A DNA stretch of 64,000 nucleotides, from the NCBI RefSeq assembly GCF_937999985.1, contig NZ_CALLDG010000052.1, forward strand, positions 15,969 to 79,968. The letters are read 5' to 3'. Position 1 is the first letter of the stretch. Each line of letters starts with the position of its first letter. The notes under the pieces were generated by a model. The model was not told the DNA's origin, made no database searches, and worked only from the letters and a program-made list of their open reading frames with translations. The position numbers were made by a program, and so were the translations under genes. Shown here in pieces: positions 52,156 through 60,601 of this stretch. The stretch comes from an uncultured Corynebacterium sp. (GTDB lineage Bacteria; Actinomycetota; Actinomycetes; Mycobacteriales; Mycobacteriaceae).

Positions 52156-52356
52156 GTGGTGGGAGAGGCTCGGCGCTCGTTATGCGCCGGCCGCCGACGG
52201 AGCAATTCCTCCCCAGGACACTCTCAGGCCCCAAGTACCGTCACAGTGAGGCAACTCTGGAAAGACCCGCGCGCAGTCGTGTGCACGCGGGCGCCGAAGG
52301 AGAAAAGCCGGGTTGACCGGGTGAAGCTCTCAGGCACAAGCGACAGAGTGGGGAGG
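52156..52356 (+). ncRNA. Tandem glycine riboswitch controlling gcvP
   Basis: Two glycine-aptamer copies are recognisable by their conserved stretches. The first has GTGGGAGAG, CCGACGGAGCAA, CTCTCAGGC and ACTCTGGAAAGACC (to about 52270). The second has GCGCCGAAGGAG, AAGCTCTCAGGCACAAG and GACAGAGTGGGG (to about 52353). The expression platform should lie in the 50 nt before the gcvP start. Glycine binding normally switches on glycine-cleavage genes. Confidence 0.9.
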
Positions 52357-52405
52357 GCTCCTTTTAACGACCGTGCACTTACGACCGGAAAGTCCCTATA
52401 AAGCC

Positions 52406-55372
52406 ATGTCTTCTGCAGCTACTCGCCGTAACTCAGCCCCCTTCGTTCAGCGCCACATCGGCCCGAACCAGGCCGATACCCAGGAGATCCTCGATTACCT
52501 GGGCTACGAATCTTCCGTCGCGCTGGCCGACGATGCCCTCCCGAAGTCCATCCGCCAGGCCGGCCCGATCGGCCTGCCGGAGGCGCTGGATGAAGCGGAC
52601 ACCCTGGCCGCCCTGCGTGCTTATGCCGACAAGAACGTGCAGAAGCAGCAGCTGATCGGCAATGGCTACTTCGACACGATCACCCCGGCCGTGATCCGCC
52701 GCAACGTGGTAGAGAACCCGGGCTGGTACACCGCCTACACCCCGTACCAGCCGGAGATTTCCCAGGGCCGCCTTGAGGCCCTGCTGAACTTCCAGACGAT
52801 GGTGCAGGACCTGACCGGCCTGCCAGTGGCTGGCGCTTCGTTGCTGGACGAGGCCACCGCCGTGGCCGAGGCCGTGCAGCTGATGGCTCGCGGCAATGCG
52901 AAGGCCGCCAAGAAGGGCGGCGTGGTGCTGCTGGATTCCTCCCTGCACCAGCAGTCCATCACCGTGACCCTGGCGCGTGCTGAGGCTGCGGGCATCCCGG
53001 TGGAGGTCGTGGACCTGGACGGCGAGGACGGCGCCGGTGAGAGCGCTGCCGCGGCGTTCGAGGGGCGCGAGAACCTGGTCGGCGTGGTGCTTTCCAACCC
53101 CGGCTCCACCGGTCGCGTGCGCGATCTGTCCAGCCTGATCTCCGCGGCGAAGGAGGCTGGAGCCCTGGTGACGGTTGCCTGTGATCTGCTGGCTCAGGTT
53201 CTGGTGACCTCCCCGGGCTCTCAGGGCGCGGACATCGCCGTCGGCTCCGCCCAGCGCTTCGGCGTGCCGCTGTTCTTCGGTGGCCCGCACGCGGGCTTCA
53301 TCTCCTGCACCGAGGCTCTGCAGCGCAAGCTGCCGGGCCGCATCGTGGGCGTGTCCGTGGACGCCGAGGGCACCCCGGCCTACCGCCTGGCCCTGCAGAC
53401 CCGCGAGCAGCACATTCGCCGCGACAAGGCTACCAGTAACATCTGTACCGCTCAGGCTCTGCTGGCCGTCGTCGCCGGTTTCTACGCGGTCTGGCACGGC
53501 CCGGCTGGCCTACGCGCCATCGCCGAGGGTGTGCACGCCCGCGCGACTGCCCTTGCCGTTGCCCTGTCCGAGGCTGGCCTGACGCTGGCGCACGATACCT
53601 TCTTCGACACCGTCACCGTTGACGTGTCTGGTTCTTCTCTTGGGGACGCCCCCACGGCTCTGCGCGCGGCAGCCGAGGCAGGCTACAACCTGCGCCAGGT
53701 TAACGATTCCTTTGTCGGCATCTCTGTCGGCGAGTCCACCACGGACGAGGACATCGCCAAGCTGATCGAGGTGCTGGGTTCCCGCACAGGTGAGGTCAAC
53801 TCCGCGAGCTTCGACGTCACCGCCGGCCCGTTGGGCGAGGCCGGCGTGCTGCGCGCCGAAGACGACGAGATCCTGACCCACCCGATCTTCACAGCCATCA
53901 CCTCCGAGACCCAGATGATGCGCTACATGCGCAAGCTGGCCGACCGCGACCTGGCGCTGGACCGCACGATGATCCCGCTGGGTTCCTGCACCATGAAGCT
54001 GAACGCGGCTTCTTCCATGGAGCCGATTACCTGGCCGGGCTTCGCTGGCATCCACCCGCACGCCCCAGCCGAGCAGGCACAGGGCTGGCTGGAGCTCATC
54101 GAGGACCTGGAGGAGCGCCTGGCGAAGATCACCGGCTACGCCAAGGTTTCCGTCCAGCCGAACGCGGGCTCCCAGGGTGAGTTTGCCGGCCTGCTGGCGA
54201 TCCACCGCTACCACCAGTCCCGTGGTGACCACCAGCGCGACATCGTGCTAATCCCGGCCTCCGCGCACGGCACCAACGCTGCTTCTGCAGCGCTGGCGGG
54301 CCTGAAGGTAGTGGCTGTGAAGAACGCCGAGGACGGCTCCATCGACGTGCCGGACCTGGAGGCCAAACTGGAGAAGTATGGCGAGCAGACCGCCGCCATC
54401 ATGCTGACCTACCCCTCCACCCACGGCGTGTTCGAGGAGCAGGTGCGTGACGTCTGCCAGAAGGTCCACGACGCTGGCGGCCAGGTGTACGTCGACGGCG
54501 CTAACCTGAACGCCCTGGTCGGGCTGGCCCAGCCGGGCGAGTTCGGCGGCGATGTGTCCCACCTGAACCTGCACAAGACCTTCACCATTCCGCACGGCGG
54601 TGGCGGCCCGGGTGTGGGCCCGGTATGCGTGGCAGAGCACCTGATCCCGTTCCTGCCCACCGACCCGAACGCCGACGTTATCGAGGGCGATGCTGCCCTG
54701 CAGTCCGGCCAGCCGGTCTCCGGCGCGCAGTACGGCTCCGCTGGCGTGCTGCCGATCACTTGGTCCTACATCGCCCAGATGGGTGACGAGGGGCTGACTG
54801 AGGCCTCCCGCATGGCCCTAGTGAACGCCAACTATGTTTCCCGCAAGCTGGAGGACTACTACCCGACGCTGTACAAGGGCGACACCGGCCTGGTCGCCCA
54901 CGAGTGCATCCTGGACCTGCGTGAACTCACAAAGGCCTCCGGCATCACCGCCGAGGATGTCTCCAAGCGCCTGATGGACTTCGGTTTCCACGCCCCGACC
55001 CTGGCCTTCCCGGTCGCCGGCACCCTGATGATGGAGCCCACCGAGTCGGAGGACAAGGAAGAGCTGGACCGCTTCATTGAAGCGATGATCACCATCCACG
55101 GGGAGATCCAGGAAGTTATTGACGGCAAGGTCACCGCCGAACAGTCCGTTCTGCGTCACGCGCCGTTTACCGCCTATTCTGTTGTGCGGGACGACTTCGA
55201 GGAAGCTGTATCCGGTGGTCACTTCAGCCGCGCCAAGGCCGCATACCCGGTGGCCAGCCTGCGACACACCAAGTACTTCACCCCCGTGCGTCGTATCGAC
55301 AACGCCTATGGCGACCGCAATCTCGTGTGCACCTGCCCGCCCCTGGAAGACTTCGCAATCAACGAGGACTAG
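52406..55372 (+). CDS. gcvP: Glycine dehydrogenase (decarboxylating), P protein
   Basis: 988 residues, the fused single-chain P protein. It decarboxylates glycine with PLP and hands the aminomethyl group to lipoyl-GcvH. Seen: RHIGPNQADTQEILDYLGYE at the N-terminus, NPGWYTAYTPYQPEISQGRL, LGSCTMKLNAASSM, and the PLP Lys in HLNLHKTFTIPHGGGGPG (about residue 721). ATG 52406 is used, since a GTG 33 nt upstream would extend into the riboswitch platform. The ribosome-binding site is weak, consistent with riboswitch control of translation. First gene of gcvPTH. Confidence 0.97.
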   Translation: MSSAATRRNSAPFVQRHIGPNQADTQEILDYLGYESSVALADDALPKSIRQAGPIGLPEALDEADTLAALRAYADKNVQKQQLIGNGYFDTITPAVIRRNVVENPGWYTAYTPYQPEISQGRLEALLNFQTMVQDLTGLPVAGASLLDEATAVAEAVQLMARGNAKAAKKGGVVLLDSSLHQQSITVTLARAEAAGIPVEVVDLDGEDGAGESAAAAFEGRENLVGVVLSNPGSTGRVRDLSSLISAAKEAGALVTVACDLLAQVLVTSPGSQGADIAVGSAQRFGVPLFFGGPHAGFISCTEALQRKLPGRIVGVSVDAEGTPAYRLALQTREQHIRRDKATSNICTAQALLAVVAGFYAVWHGPAGLRAIAEGVHARATALAVALSEAGLTLAHDTFFDTVTVDVSGSSLGDAPTALRAAAEAGYNLRQVNDSFVGISVGESTTDEDIAKLIEVLGSRTGEVNSASFDVTAGPLGEAGVLRAEDDEILTHPIFTAITSETQMMRYMRKLADRDLALDRTMIPLGSCTMKLNAASSMEPITWPGFAGIHPHAPAEQAQGWLELIEDLEERLAKITGYAKVSVQPNAGSQGEFAGLLAIHRYHQSRGDHQRDIVLIPASAHGTNAASAALAGLKVVAVKNAEDGSIDVPDLEAKLEKYGEQTAAIMLTYPSTHGVFEEQVRDVCQKVHDAGGQVYVDGANLNALVGLAQPGEFGGDVSHLNLHKTFTIPHGGGGPGVGPVCVAEHLIPFLPTDPNADVIEGDAALQSGQPVSGAQYGSAGVLPITWSYIAQMGDEGLTEASRMALVNANYVSRKLEDYYPTLYKGDTGLVAHECILDLRELTKASGITAEDVSKRLMDFGFHAPTLAFPVAGTLMMEPTESEDKEELDRFIEAMITIHGEIQEVIDGKVTAEQSVLRHAPFTAYSVVRDDFEEAVSGGHFSRAKAAYPVASLRHTKYFTPVRRIDNAYGDRNLVCTCPPLEDFAINED
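53626..53653 (+). repeat. Dispersed T-tract/GACGCCC element, copy 15
   Basis: Core GACGCCCCC at 53645 after GTCTGGTTCTTCTCTTGGG. Sense orientation in gcvP (SSLGDAPT). Confidence 0.4.
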
Positions 55373-55386
55373 GGTCCGTTGGGGCT

Positions 55387-55412
55387 AAGGGCGTCACAAA
55401 GAGAAGAAGGAG
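55387..55412 (-). repeat. Dispersed T-tract/GACGCCC element, copy 16
   Basis: Reverse-strand core GACGCCCTT after CCTTCTTCTCTTTGT. Lies in the gcvP-gcvT gap; the complement of its T-tract is the gcvT ribosome-binding site (AGAAGGAG). Confidence 0.45.
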
Positions 55413-55420
55413 AACAAGAC

Positions 55421-56590
55421 ATGACCGAACTTAAGAAGACCGCGCTGCACCTGGTGCACGAGAAGCTGGACGCGCGATTTACCGACTTCGGCGGCTGGGA
55501 CATGCCTCTGAAGTACAGCAGTGAGCTGGACGAGCACCACGCTGTACGCAATGCCGTGGGCGTATTCGACCTCTCCCACATGGGTGAGGTTCGCGTGACC
55601 GGCCCGCAGGCGGCGGAGTTCCTGGACCACGCGCTGATTTCCAAGCTGTCGGCAGTGAAGGTCGGCAAGGCGAAGTACTCGATGATCTGCGCCGAGTCCG
55701 GCGGCATCATCGACGACCTGATCACCTACCGCCTGGGCGAGAACGAGTTCCTGATCGTGCCGAACGCGGGCAACGTGGACAACGTGGTTTCCGCGCTGCA
55801 GAGTCGCACCGAGGGCTTCGACGTGGAGGTTAACAACGAGTCCGACGAGACCTCCATGATCGCCGTGCAGGGTCCGAAGGCCGCGCAGGCGATGCTGGAG
55901 ATCGTGGAGAACGTGGTGGACGCACCCGAGGCATCCGGCGCGGGCGAGACCGTTGCCGAGGCCATCGAGGGGTTGGGCTACTACGCCGCATTCAGCGGTG
56001 TTGCCGCAGGTCAGCCCGTGCTGGTGGCCCGCACTGGCTACACCGGCGAGGACGGCTTCGAGCTGATCGTGGCCAACGACGGCGCGGAGATCGTGTGGAC
56101 CAAGGCCATGGATCAGGCCGGGCAGCTGGGTGGCCTGCCGTGCGGCCTGGCCTGCCGCGACACCCTGCGCCTGGAGGCCGGCATGCCGCTGTACGGCAAC
56201 GAGCTGTCGCTGAAGCTCACCCCGGTCGATGCGGGTCTGGGCATCCTCGCGGCGACGAAGTCGAAGGACTCTTTCGTTGGTCGTGACGCCATCGTTTCCG
56301 CCAAGGAAAAGGGCACCCAGCAGGTGCTTATCGGGCTGGTGGGCGAAGGTCGCCGCGCTGCCCGTGGGGGATACGAGGTGTTCGCGGGAGAGGGCGAGAA
56401 GGCCATCGGTGCCGTGACCTCCGGTGCACTATCCCCGACGCTGGGCCACCCGGTGGAACTGGAATACGTTGCGACGTCCGCGGTTTCCTCCGGCGCGGCT
56501 GCCGAGGGGGCGACCGTGGAGGTGGACATCCGCGGCAAGCGCTTCGAATACAAGGTCGTGGCGCTGCCGTTCTACTCCCGCGAAAAGTAG
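55421..56590 (+). CDS. gcvT: Glycine cleavage system T protein (aminomethyltransferase)
   Basis: 389 residues from the ATG at 55421 (AAGGAG upstream). It releases ammonia from the aminomethyl-lipoyl H protein and makes methylene-tetrahydrofolate. Typical sequence: FTDFGGWDMPLKYSSELDEH, GVFDLSHMGEVRVTGPQAAE, RTGYTGEDGFELIVAND and the C-terminal folate-binding beta-barrel. It lies 48 nt after gcvP in the same operon. Confidence 0.96.
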   Translation: MTELKKTALHLVHEKLDARFTDFGGWDMPLKYSSELDEHHAVRNAVGVFDLSHMGEVRVTGPQAAEFLDHALISKLSAVKVGKAKYSMICAESGGIIDDLITYRLGENEFLIVPNAGNVDNVVSALQSRTEGFDVEVNNESDETSMIAVQGPKAAQAMLEIVENVVDAPEASGAGETVAEAIEGLGYYAAFSGVAAGQPVLVARTGYTGEDGFELIVANDGAEIVWTKAMDQAGQLGGLPCGLACRDTLRLEAGMPLYGNELSLKLTPVDAGLGILAATKSKDSFVGRDAIVSAKEKGTQQVLIGLVGEGRRAARGGYEVFAGEGEKAIGAVTSGALSPTLGHPVELEYVATSAVSSGAAAEGATVEVDIRGKRFEYKVVALPFYSREK

Positions 56591-56627
56591 CACGCGAGAG
56601 TTGTAAGCAAGCGTAAGTAACGAAAAG

Positions 56628-56666
56628 GGTTGTCTGCCCGCTGGTGTAAGGTTTGGGCAGGCAACC
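56628..56666 (+). other. Hairpin in the gcvT-gcvH spacer
   Basis: GGTTGTCTGCCC pairs with GGGCAGGCAACC (11 of 12, one G-T wobble) with a 15-nt loop, 43 nt before the gcvH start. No T-run follows, so an mRNA processing/stability element is more likely than a terminator. Confidence 0.6.
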
Positions 56667-56709
56667 ACAGAAGTAGCCACACAAGGTTTCACAAGAGAGG
56701 CTTAAAACA

Positions 56710-57093
56710 ATGACTGCACTGCCAACCGATTTCCTGTACTCCGAGGAGCACGAGTGGGTTAACACCTCCGCCGTCGTGGAGGGCGAGACCGTGCGCGTGG
56801 GTATCACCCACATCGCTGCTGAGGCGCTGGGCGACATCGTGTTCGTCGAGCTGCCGGAGGTTGGCTCCGAGATCGAGGCCGGCGAGGCTTTCGGCGAGGT
56901 TGAGTCCACCAAGTCCGTTTCCGACATCTACGCACCGGTTTCCGGCGAGATCGTGGCCGTGAACGAGGCACTAGAGGACAATGCTGGCCTGATCAACGAG
57001 GATCCCTACGGTGAGGGCTGGCTGTACGAGGTCAAGGTGACCGAGGCTGGCGAGCTGATGGACGCTGAGGCTTACCAGGCGGCTAACGAGTAA
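56710..57093 (+). CDS. gcvH: Glycine cleavage system H protein
   Basis: 127 residues, the lipoyl carrier shuttling the aminomethyl group between P, T and L proteins. Seen: [31 protein letters not shown] and the lipoylated Lys in [20 protein letters not shown] (about residue 65), with the normal C-terminus [20 protein letters not shown] precedes the ATG. The L protein (lpd) and lipoate genes are not in this window. Confidence 0.97.
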   Translation: MTALPTDFLYSEEHEWVNTSAVVEGETVRVGITHIAAEALGDIVFVELPEVGSEIEAGEAFGEVESTKSVSDIYAPVSGEIVAVNEALEDNAGLINEDPYGEGWLYEVKVTEAGELMDAEAYQAANE

Positions 57094-57112
57094 AACAAGG
57101 CCCGCAAGACCC

Positions 57113-57118
57113 TATGGT
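57113..57118 (+). promoter_or_regulatory. -10 box TATGGT for leaderless mRNA of the 57.1-kb gene
   Basis: TATGGT is followed by exactly 7 nt and ATG 57126. It also contains the alternative ATG 57114, which argues for 57126 as the true start. Confidence 0.5.
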
Positions 57119-57125
57119 CGGTTCC

Positions 57126-58859
57126 ATGTTCGCGTTAATCCTCGGCTTGGCCCTGTTGGGCCTTGCCGTGTGGTTACTCCTGCGCGCAAAAGATAGCGAC
57201 GCAGCCGGCGCCGATGGAGCTGACGGGTATGACGGGGGGAACCGCGGGTACGGCGAGTGCAGCGGGGATAACGGGGGCTGGTCCACGGATGAGGGCCATG
57301 AGGATGGCAGCTTCGAGGGCGACTCCGAGGAGGAGCCTGAGGGCAACGAATGGCCCGAAGATGAAGACGGCGAGTGGCCCGAGGCGGATGACGAAGAATG
57401 GTCCGCAGCATGGGACGGCCCACAGTTCGACTCGTGGTCCGGGGACGAAGACGAGCCAGGCGAATATACCGCCGAATACCCGGCCGAAAATGCGGACGAT
57501 GATCTAGACGAGAGCCCCGCTGAAGGCTGGGCAGAGGAACCGTCGGAGGATCGGTCCGCGCCTGCGTCCTCGCCCGCGTCAGCAATGGCGGCTTTCGGTT
57601 TTCCCCGGAGGCGGCGTCGCCAATGGGCGGCCGACAACGGCTTCGAGTACACGAAGGAAGACGGCGAGGTCGCGCGCGACTGGCCCATCGCCATCCTGGG
57701 GGATCAGCGGCGTGGCGTGCCGACGCTGCGCGAAGTAGTCAGCGGCTTCGTCGACGGGCACCAGGTGCACATCGGCGACGTGGGATCGTCCACGCTGATG
57801 GCGATGCGCCGGGTGGAAGAATCCCCAGTTCAGGTGCTGTATTCCGCCGGTGGCGCACAACCCGCGGGAATGCGCCGCACTGACCTCTTGGACCAGCCCC
57901 CGTTCGCTGCATACACCACTGACGTCCGTGCGCTGGATCGCATGCTAGACGCTCGTGTGGAGGACTCCCTCGCCGCGCTTTCGCAGGTCGCCAGTGATGT
58001 GGCGTGGGGGCAGAATTGGACGGTCGTGCGGATCTCCCGCAAGCTCGACTTCAACGTGTGGCAGGAGATCCTGCCACGGCTGCGCTCCCTGGTGGATGCC
58101 GCTATGGTGCTGCCCCCGGCGCAGACCAGCGCGCCGCTGGAGATGCTGGCCGCCGACCAACTGCGACCCCTGCCCGGCGGCCCGCTGCAGGTGAACACCG
58201 CCGACCCGGTGAACCAGGAGGAGATCGAAGAGCAGGCCGCCGAGACCTCCTCCCGCCGCGCGGCCTACCTGCAGGCTGTGCCGGACGGCACTGCGGATGA
58301 TGCGGGCCGTGCCGGTAGTGACGCCTCGGCCTCCGCCGCCGCGGATTCCAACCTCGCGCAGGACAGCACTGCCCGCGCCGAGGAAGCCGCCGCGCACGCG
58401 GAGGTGCCGAACCCGGAGCGGCCCGACATCACCCGCCCCGCAGAGCCGGTGACCTTCCCCTCCCGCACGCACACCCGCTGGGAGGGCGGAGACCCGGACA
58501 GCTTCGACAGCTTTGCCGTGGGCGACTACGACGACCCCGCGGAGGATGACGACCTCCACGCGGGGCGGCGCCGTCGCCGCGATGGGGGCATCCCGCGCCT
58601 GGGTGAGGACCCCGAGCACATGAGCTCGCACAACTCGCAGTATGCGCAGGTCATCCGCGTCGAGGCGGAAGAGGCCACCATTTTCGAGGAATTCGAGGAG
58701 ACTAAGTCCACTGCAGTGCGCCTGTCTCCTGTGACGCAGCGTCGGCGGAGCGGTGGGCGTCATCGCGCGCCAGAGGCACGCCACGCCCGCCCCGAACCTA
58801 TCGAACCGATCGAGTACGAAACCGTCGACGGCGAGGTCGTCGAAGACGACCAGCAGTAA
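57126..58859 (+). CDS. Membrane-anchored acidic protein of unknown function
   Basis: 577 residues from ATG 57126. One N-terminal helix (FALILGLALLGLAVWLLLRA) is followed by about 120 very acidic residues rich in Asp, Glu, Trp and Gly (EEPEGNEWPEDEDGEWPEAD). A folded middle domain (about 155-345) has RRRRRQWAADNGFEYTKEDG, VSGFVDGHQVHIGDVGSSTL and LDFNVWQEILPRLRSLVDAA. The C-terminal 230 residues are again low-complexity, acidic and Ala-rich. The middle domain looks like the conserved corynebacterial membrane proteins found beside pyrE; function unknown. It begins 32 nt after gcvH but has its own promoter signal. Confidence 0.65.
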   Translation: MFALILGLALLGLAVWLLLRAKDSDAAGADGADGYDGGNRGYGECSGDNGGWSTDEGHEDGSFEGDSEEEPEGNEWPEDEDGEWPEADDEEWSAAWDGPQFDSWSGDEDEPGEYTAEYPAENADDDLDESPAEGWAEEPSEDRSAPASSPASAMAAFGFPRRRRRQWAADNGFEYTKEDGEVARDWPIAILGDQRRGVPTLREVVSGFVDGHQVHIGDVGSSTLMAMRRVEESPVQVLYSAGGAQPAGMRRTDLLDQPPFAAYTTDVRALDRMLDARVEDSLAALSQVASDVAWGQNWTVVRISRKLDFNVWQEILPRLRSLVDAAMVLPPAQTSAPLEMLAADQLRPLPGGPLQVNTADPVNQEEIEEQAAETSSRRAAYLQAVPDGTADDAGRAGSDASASAAADSNLAQDSTARAEEAAAHAEVPNPERPDITRPAEPVTFPSRTHTRWEGGDPDSFDSFAVGDYDDPAEDDDLHAGRRRRRDGGIPRLGEDPEHMSSHNSQYAQVIRVEAEEATIFEEFEETKSTAVRLSPVTQRRRSGGRHRAPEARHARPEPIEPIEYETVDGEVVEDDQQ

Positions 58860-58903
58860 GTCCGCCGGGCACACAACGGCACAGACAAGAAGGAGAAACC
58901 GCA

Positions 58904-59470
58904 ATGATCGATGAAGCCAAGAAGCAGCGCCTCGCCGAGCTCGTCAAGGAGCTGGCGGTGGTGCACGGGCGCGTGACCCTTTCCTCTGGCAAGGAGGCCG
59001 ACTACTACGTCGACCTGCGTCGCGCGACCCTGCACCACGAGGCATCGCCGCTGATCGGCGAGCTGCTGCGCGAACTGACCGCCGACTGGGACTACGCGCA
59101 CGTCGGCGGGCTGACCCTGGGCGCGGACCCGGTGGCGACGGCGATCATGCACGCTGGGTCGGCTGGCGCTGGCGAGGCTGCCGGGCGTACCATCGACGCC
59201 TTCGTCGTGCGCAAGGAAGCCAAAAAGCACGGCATGCAGCGCCGCATCGAAGGCCCGGATATTGAGGGTAAGCGGGTGCTGATCGTCGAGGATACGACCA
59301 CCACGGGCAACTCCCCGCTGACCGCCGTCGCCGCTGCCCGCGAGGCCGGTGCGACCGTCGTTGGCGTGGCCACTGTCGTGGACCGCGCGACCGGTGCCAA
59401 GGATGTTATTGAGGCCGAGGGAGTCGAGTACCGCTCGCTGCTGGGCCTGTCCGACCTGGGGCTTTCCTAG
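58904..59470 (+). CDS. pyrE: Orotate phosphoribosyltransferase
   Basis: 188 residues. It makes orotidine 5'-phosphate from orotate and PRPP in pyrimidine synthesis. The PRPP-binding motif is VLIVEDTTTTGNSPLTAVAA; the N-terminal hood has VTLSSGKEADYYVDLRRATL, and the flexible loop is FVVRKEAKKHGMQRRIEG. AGAAGGAGAAA precedes the ATG. The SpoU methylase gene follows after 9 nt. Confidence 0.96.
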   Translation: MIDEAKKQRLAELVKELAVVHGRVTLSSGKEADYYVDLRRATLHHEASPLIGELLRELTADWDYAHVGGLTLGADPVATAIMHAGSAGAGEAAGRTIDAFVVRKEAKKHGMQRRIEGPDIEGKRVLIVEDTTTTGNSPLTAVAAAREAGATVVGVATVVDRATGAKDVIEAEGVEYRSLLGLSDLGLS

Positions 59471-59490
59471 GTATTTTTGATGACGCCCAC
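59470..59490 (+). repeat. Dispersed T-tract/GACGCCC element, copy 17, overlapping a start codon
   Basis: GGTATTTTTGAT precedes the core GACGCCCAC at 59482. The ATG of the SpoU methylase gene is formed inside the element, and its first codons (MTPT) are the core. Confidence 0.55.
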
Positions 59491-60163
59491 CTCCCCCGAA
59501 TCACACGATAAACCCGGACCGACGGAGTGGCTGGAGCATCCCCGAGGGGTGCGCAGCTGGGAAGAAGAACACCCCAACCAGCCCCGCCCGACGGATCCGC
59601 GCTTCGACCCCGAGCTGCTGGATGCCGGGGATACACGCAACGTGGTGGATGCCTACAGGTACTGGAAGCAGTCCGCGATCATTGCGGACATTGATACCCG
59701 GCGGCACGTGCTGCATATCGCCATTGAGAACTTCGAAAACGACTCGAACATTGGCACCGTCGTGCGGACTGCGAACGCCTTCGCGGTGGACACCGTGCAC
59801 ATCGTCGGGCGGCGGCGCTGGAACCGACGCGGGGCGATGGTCACCGACCGTTACCAGCACCTACAGCACCATGCGACGGTGGGGGAGGTGCTGGAATTCG
59901 CGGCCCGGGAGGGGCTAGTTGTGGTGGCGGTGGATAACACCCCGGGGTGCGTGCCGCTGGAAACCGCGGAGCTGCCGGAGCGCTGCCTGCTGCTGTTTGG
60001 CCAGGAGGGGCCGGGCGTGACCCAGGAGGCGCAGGATGCTGCGCGAATGACGGTCTCCATTGCTCAGTTTGGTTCGACGCGGTCCATTAACGCCGGTGTC
60101 GCGGCGGGGATTGCGATGCATGCGTGGATTCGCCAGCACGCGGACCTCTCCCAGGCCTGGTAA
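59480..60163 (+). CDS. SpoU/TrmH-family 2'-O-ribose RNA methyltransferase
   Basis: 227 residues. The SPOUT knot motifs are NFENDSNIGTVVRTANAF (motif 1), RCLLLFGQEGPGVT (motif 2) and SIAQFGSTRSINAGVAAGIA (motif 3). A 75-residue N-terminal extension (TEWLEHPRGVRSWEEEHPNQ) precedes the core. It methylates a ribose in tRNA or rRNA with SAM; the target is not predictable. It starts 9 nt after pyrE and lacks a clear Shine-Dalgarno sequence, so it may be translated by coupling. Its last codons form the first unit of a tandem repeat. Confidence 0.9.
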   Translation: MTPTSPESHDKPGPTEWLEHPRGVRSWEEEHPNQPRPTDPRFDPELLDAGDTRNVVDAYRYWKQSAIIADIDTRRHVLHIAIENFENDSNIGTVVRTANAFAVDTVHIVGRRRWNRRGAMVTDRYQHLQHHATVGEVLEFAAREGLVVVAVDNTPGCVPLETAELPERCLLLFGQEGPGVTQEAQDAARMTVSIAQFGSTRSINAGVAAGIAMHAWIRQHADLSQAW

Positions 60164-60324
60164 TTGGGGGTGTTCTGGGTCTGGTAAATGAGGTGTCTCC
60201 AGGTCTGGTAAATGAGGCGTCTCCAGGCCTGGTAAATGAGGCGTCTCCAGGCCTGGAATGTGGGGATTTCGTGGGCCTGGTAGCTGCGCTTGCCCCAGGC
60301 TTGGTAGTTGCGCCCTCCGTGACT
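60157..60324 (+). repeat. Seven-unit degenerate 24-bp tandem repeat at the methylase stop codon
   Basis: Units begin at 60157, 60181, 60205, 60229, 60253, 60277 and 60301. Units 3 and 4 are identical and unit 2 differs by two bases; the consensus begins CTGGTAAATGAGG and ends TCCAGGC. The first unit contains the last codon and the TAA stop of the methylase gene. Every unit is a multiple of three, and two or more frames stay open through the array, but no gene is supported. Confidence 0.85.
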
Positions 60325-60329
60325 CCGCA

Positions 60330-60526
60330 AATGTCGTTAGAACGGGAATGCATGGGAATGCGCAGGGCGTTGGGGGTAGGAATTGGGGCTCTGGTGAGCA
60401 GAATGTCGTTAGAACGGGAATACGTGGGCGCGCGTAGCGGTCTTCGAAAAATGAAAACGCTCTGAACTGCACGTTTGTGTAGTTGGGAATTATGGTCTTT
60501 AACGCATTCCCGATCTAGCGACATTT
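60330..60526. repeat. Three copies of an ATGTCGTTAGAACGGGAAT word
   Basis: Copies start at about 60331 and 60402 on the plus strand (the second reads ...GGGAATACGTG), and one copy at 60502-60526 is inverted with two changes (GTCGCTAGATCGGGAATGCG). The intergenic region 60325-60560 otherwise shows no gene. The arrangement could be an operator, recombination site or fossil repeat. Confidence 0.7.
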
Positions 60527-60601
60527 GACTGCTGGGCAGCGCAGTTCCGAGGGAGGGCTAGACTGTTTTGCAGAGCGCTACAACCGAGTGAGGTGTGCAG
60601 A

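Noticed and set aside
52433..53497. Minus-strand 354-codon frame opposite gcvP
   Set aside because: Antisense shadow of gcvP without start signals.
60157..60324. CRISPR array
   Set aside because: The units are contiguous, with no unique spacers between them, and no cas genes are nearby.
60087..60524. Repeat-encoded short proteins (TRPGDASF or NEASPGLV units) in several frames
   Set aside because: All arise from the 24-bp tandem array; none has a ribosome-binding site or family. Kept as a repeat, not a gene.
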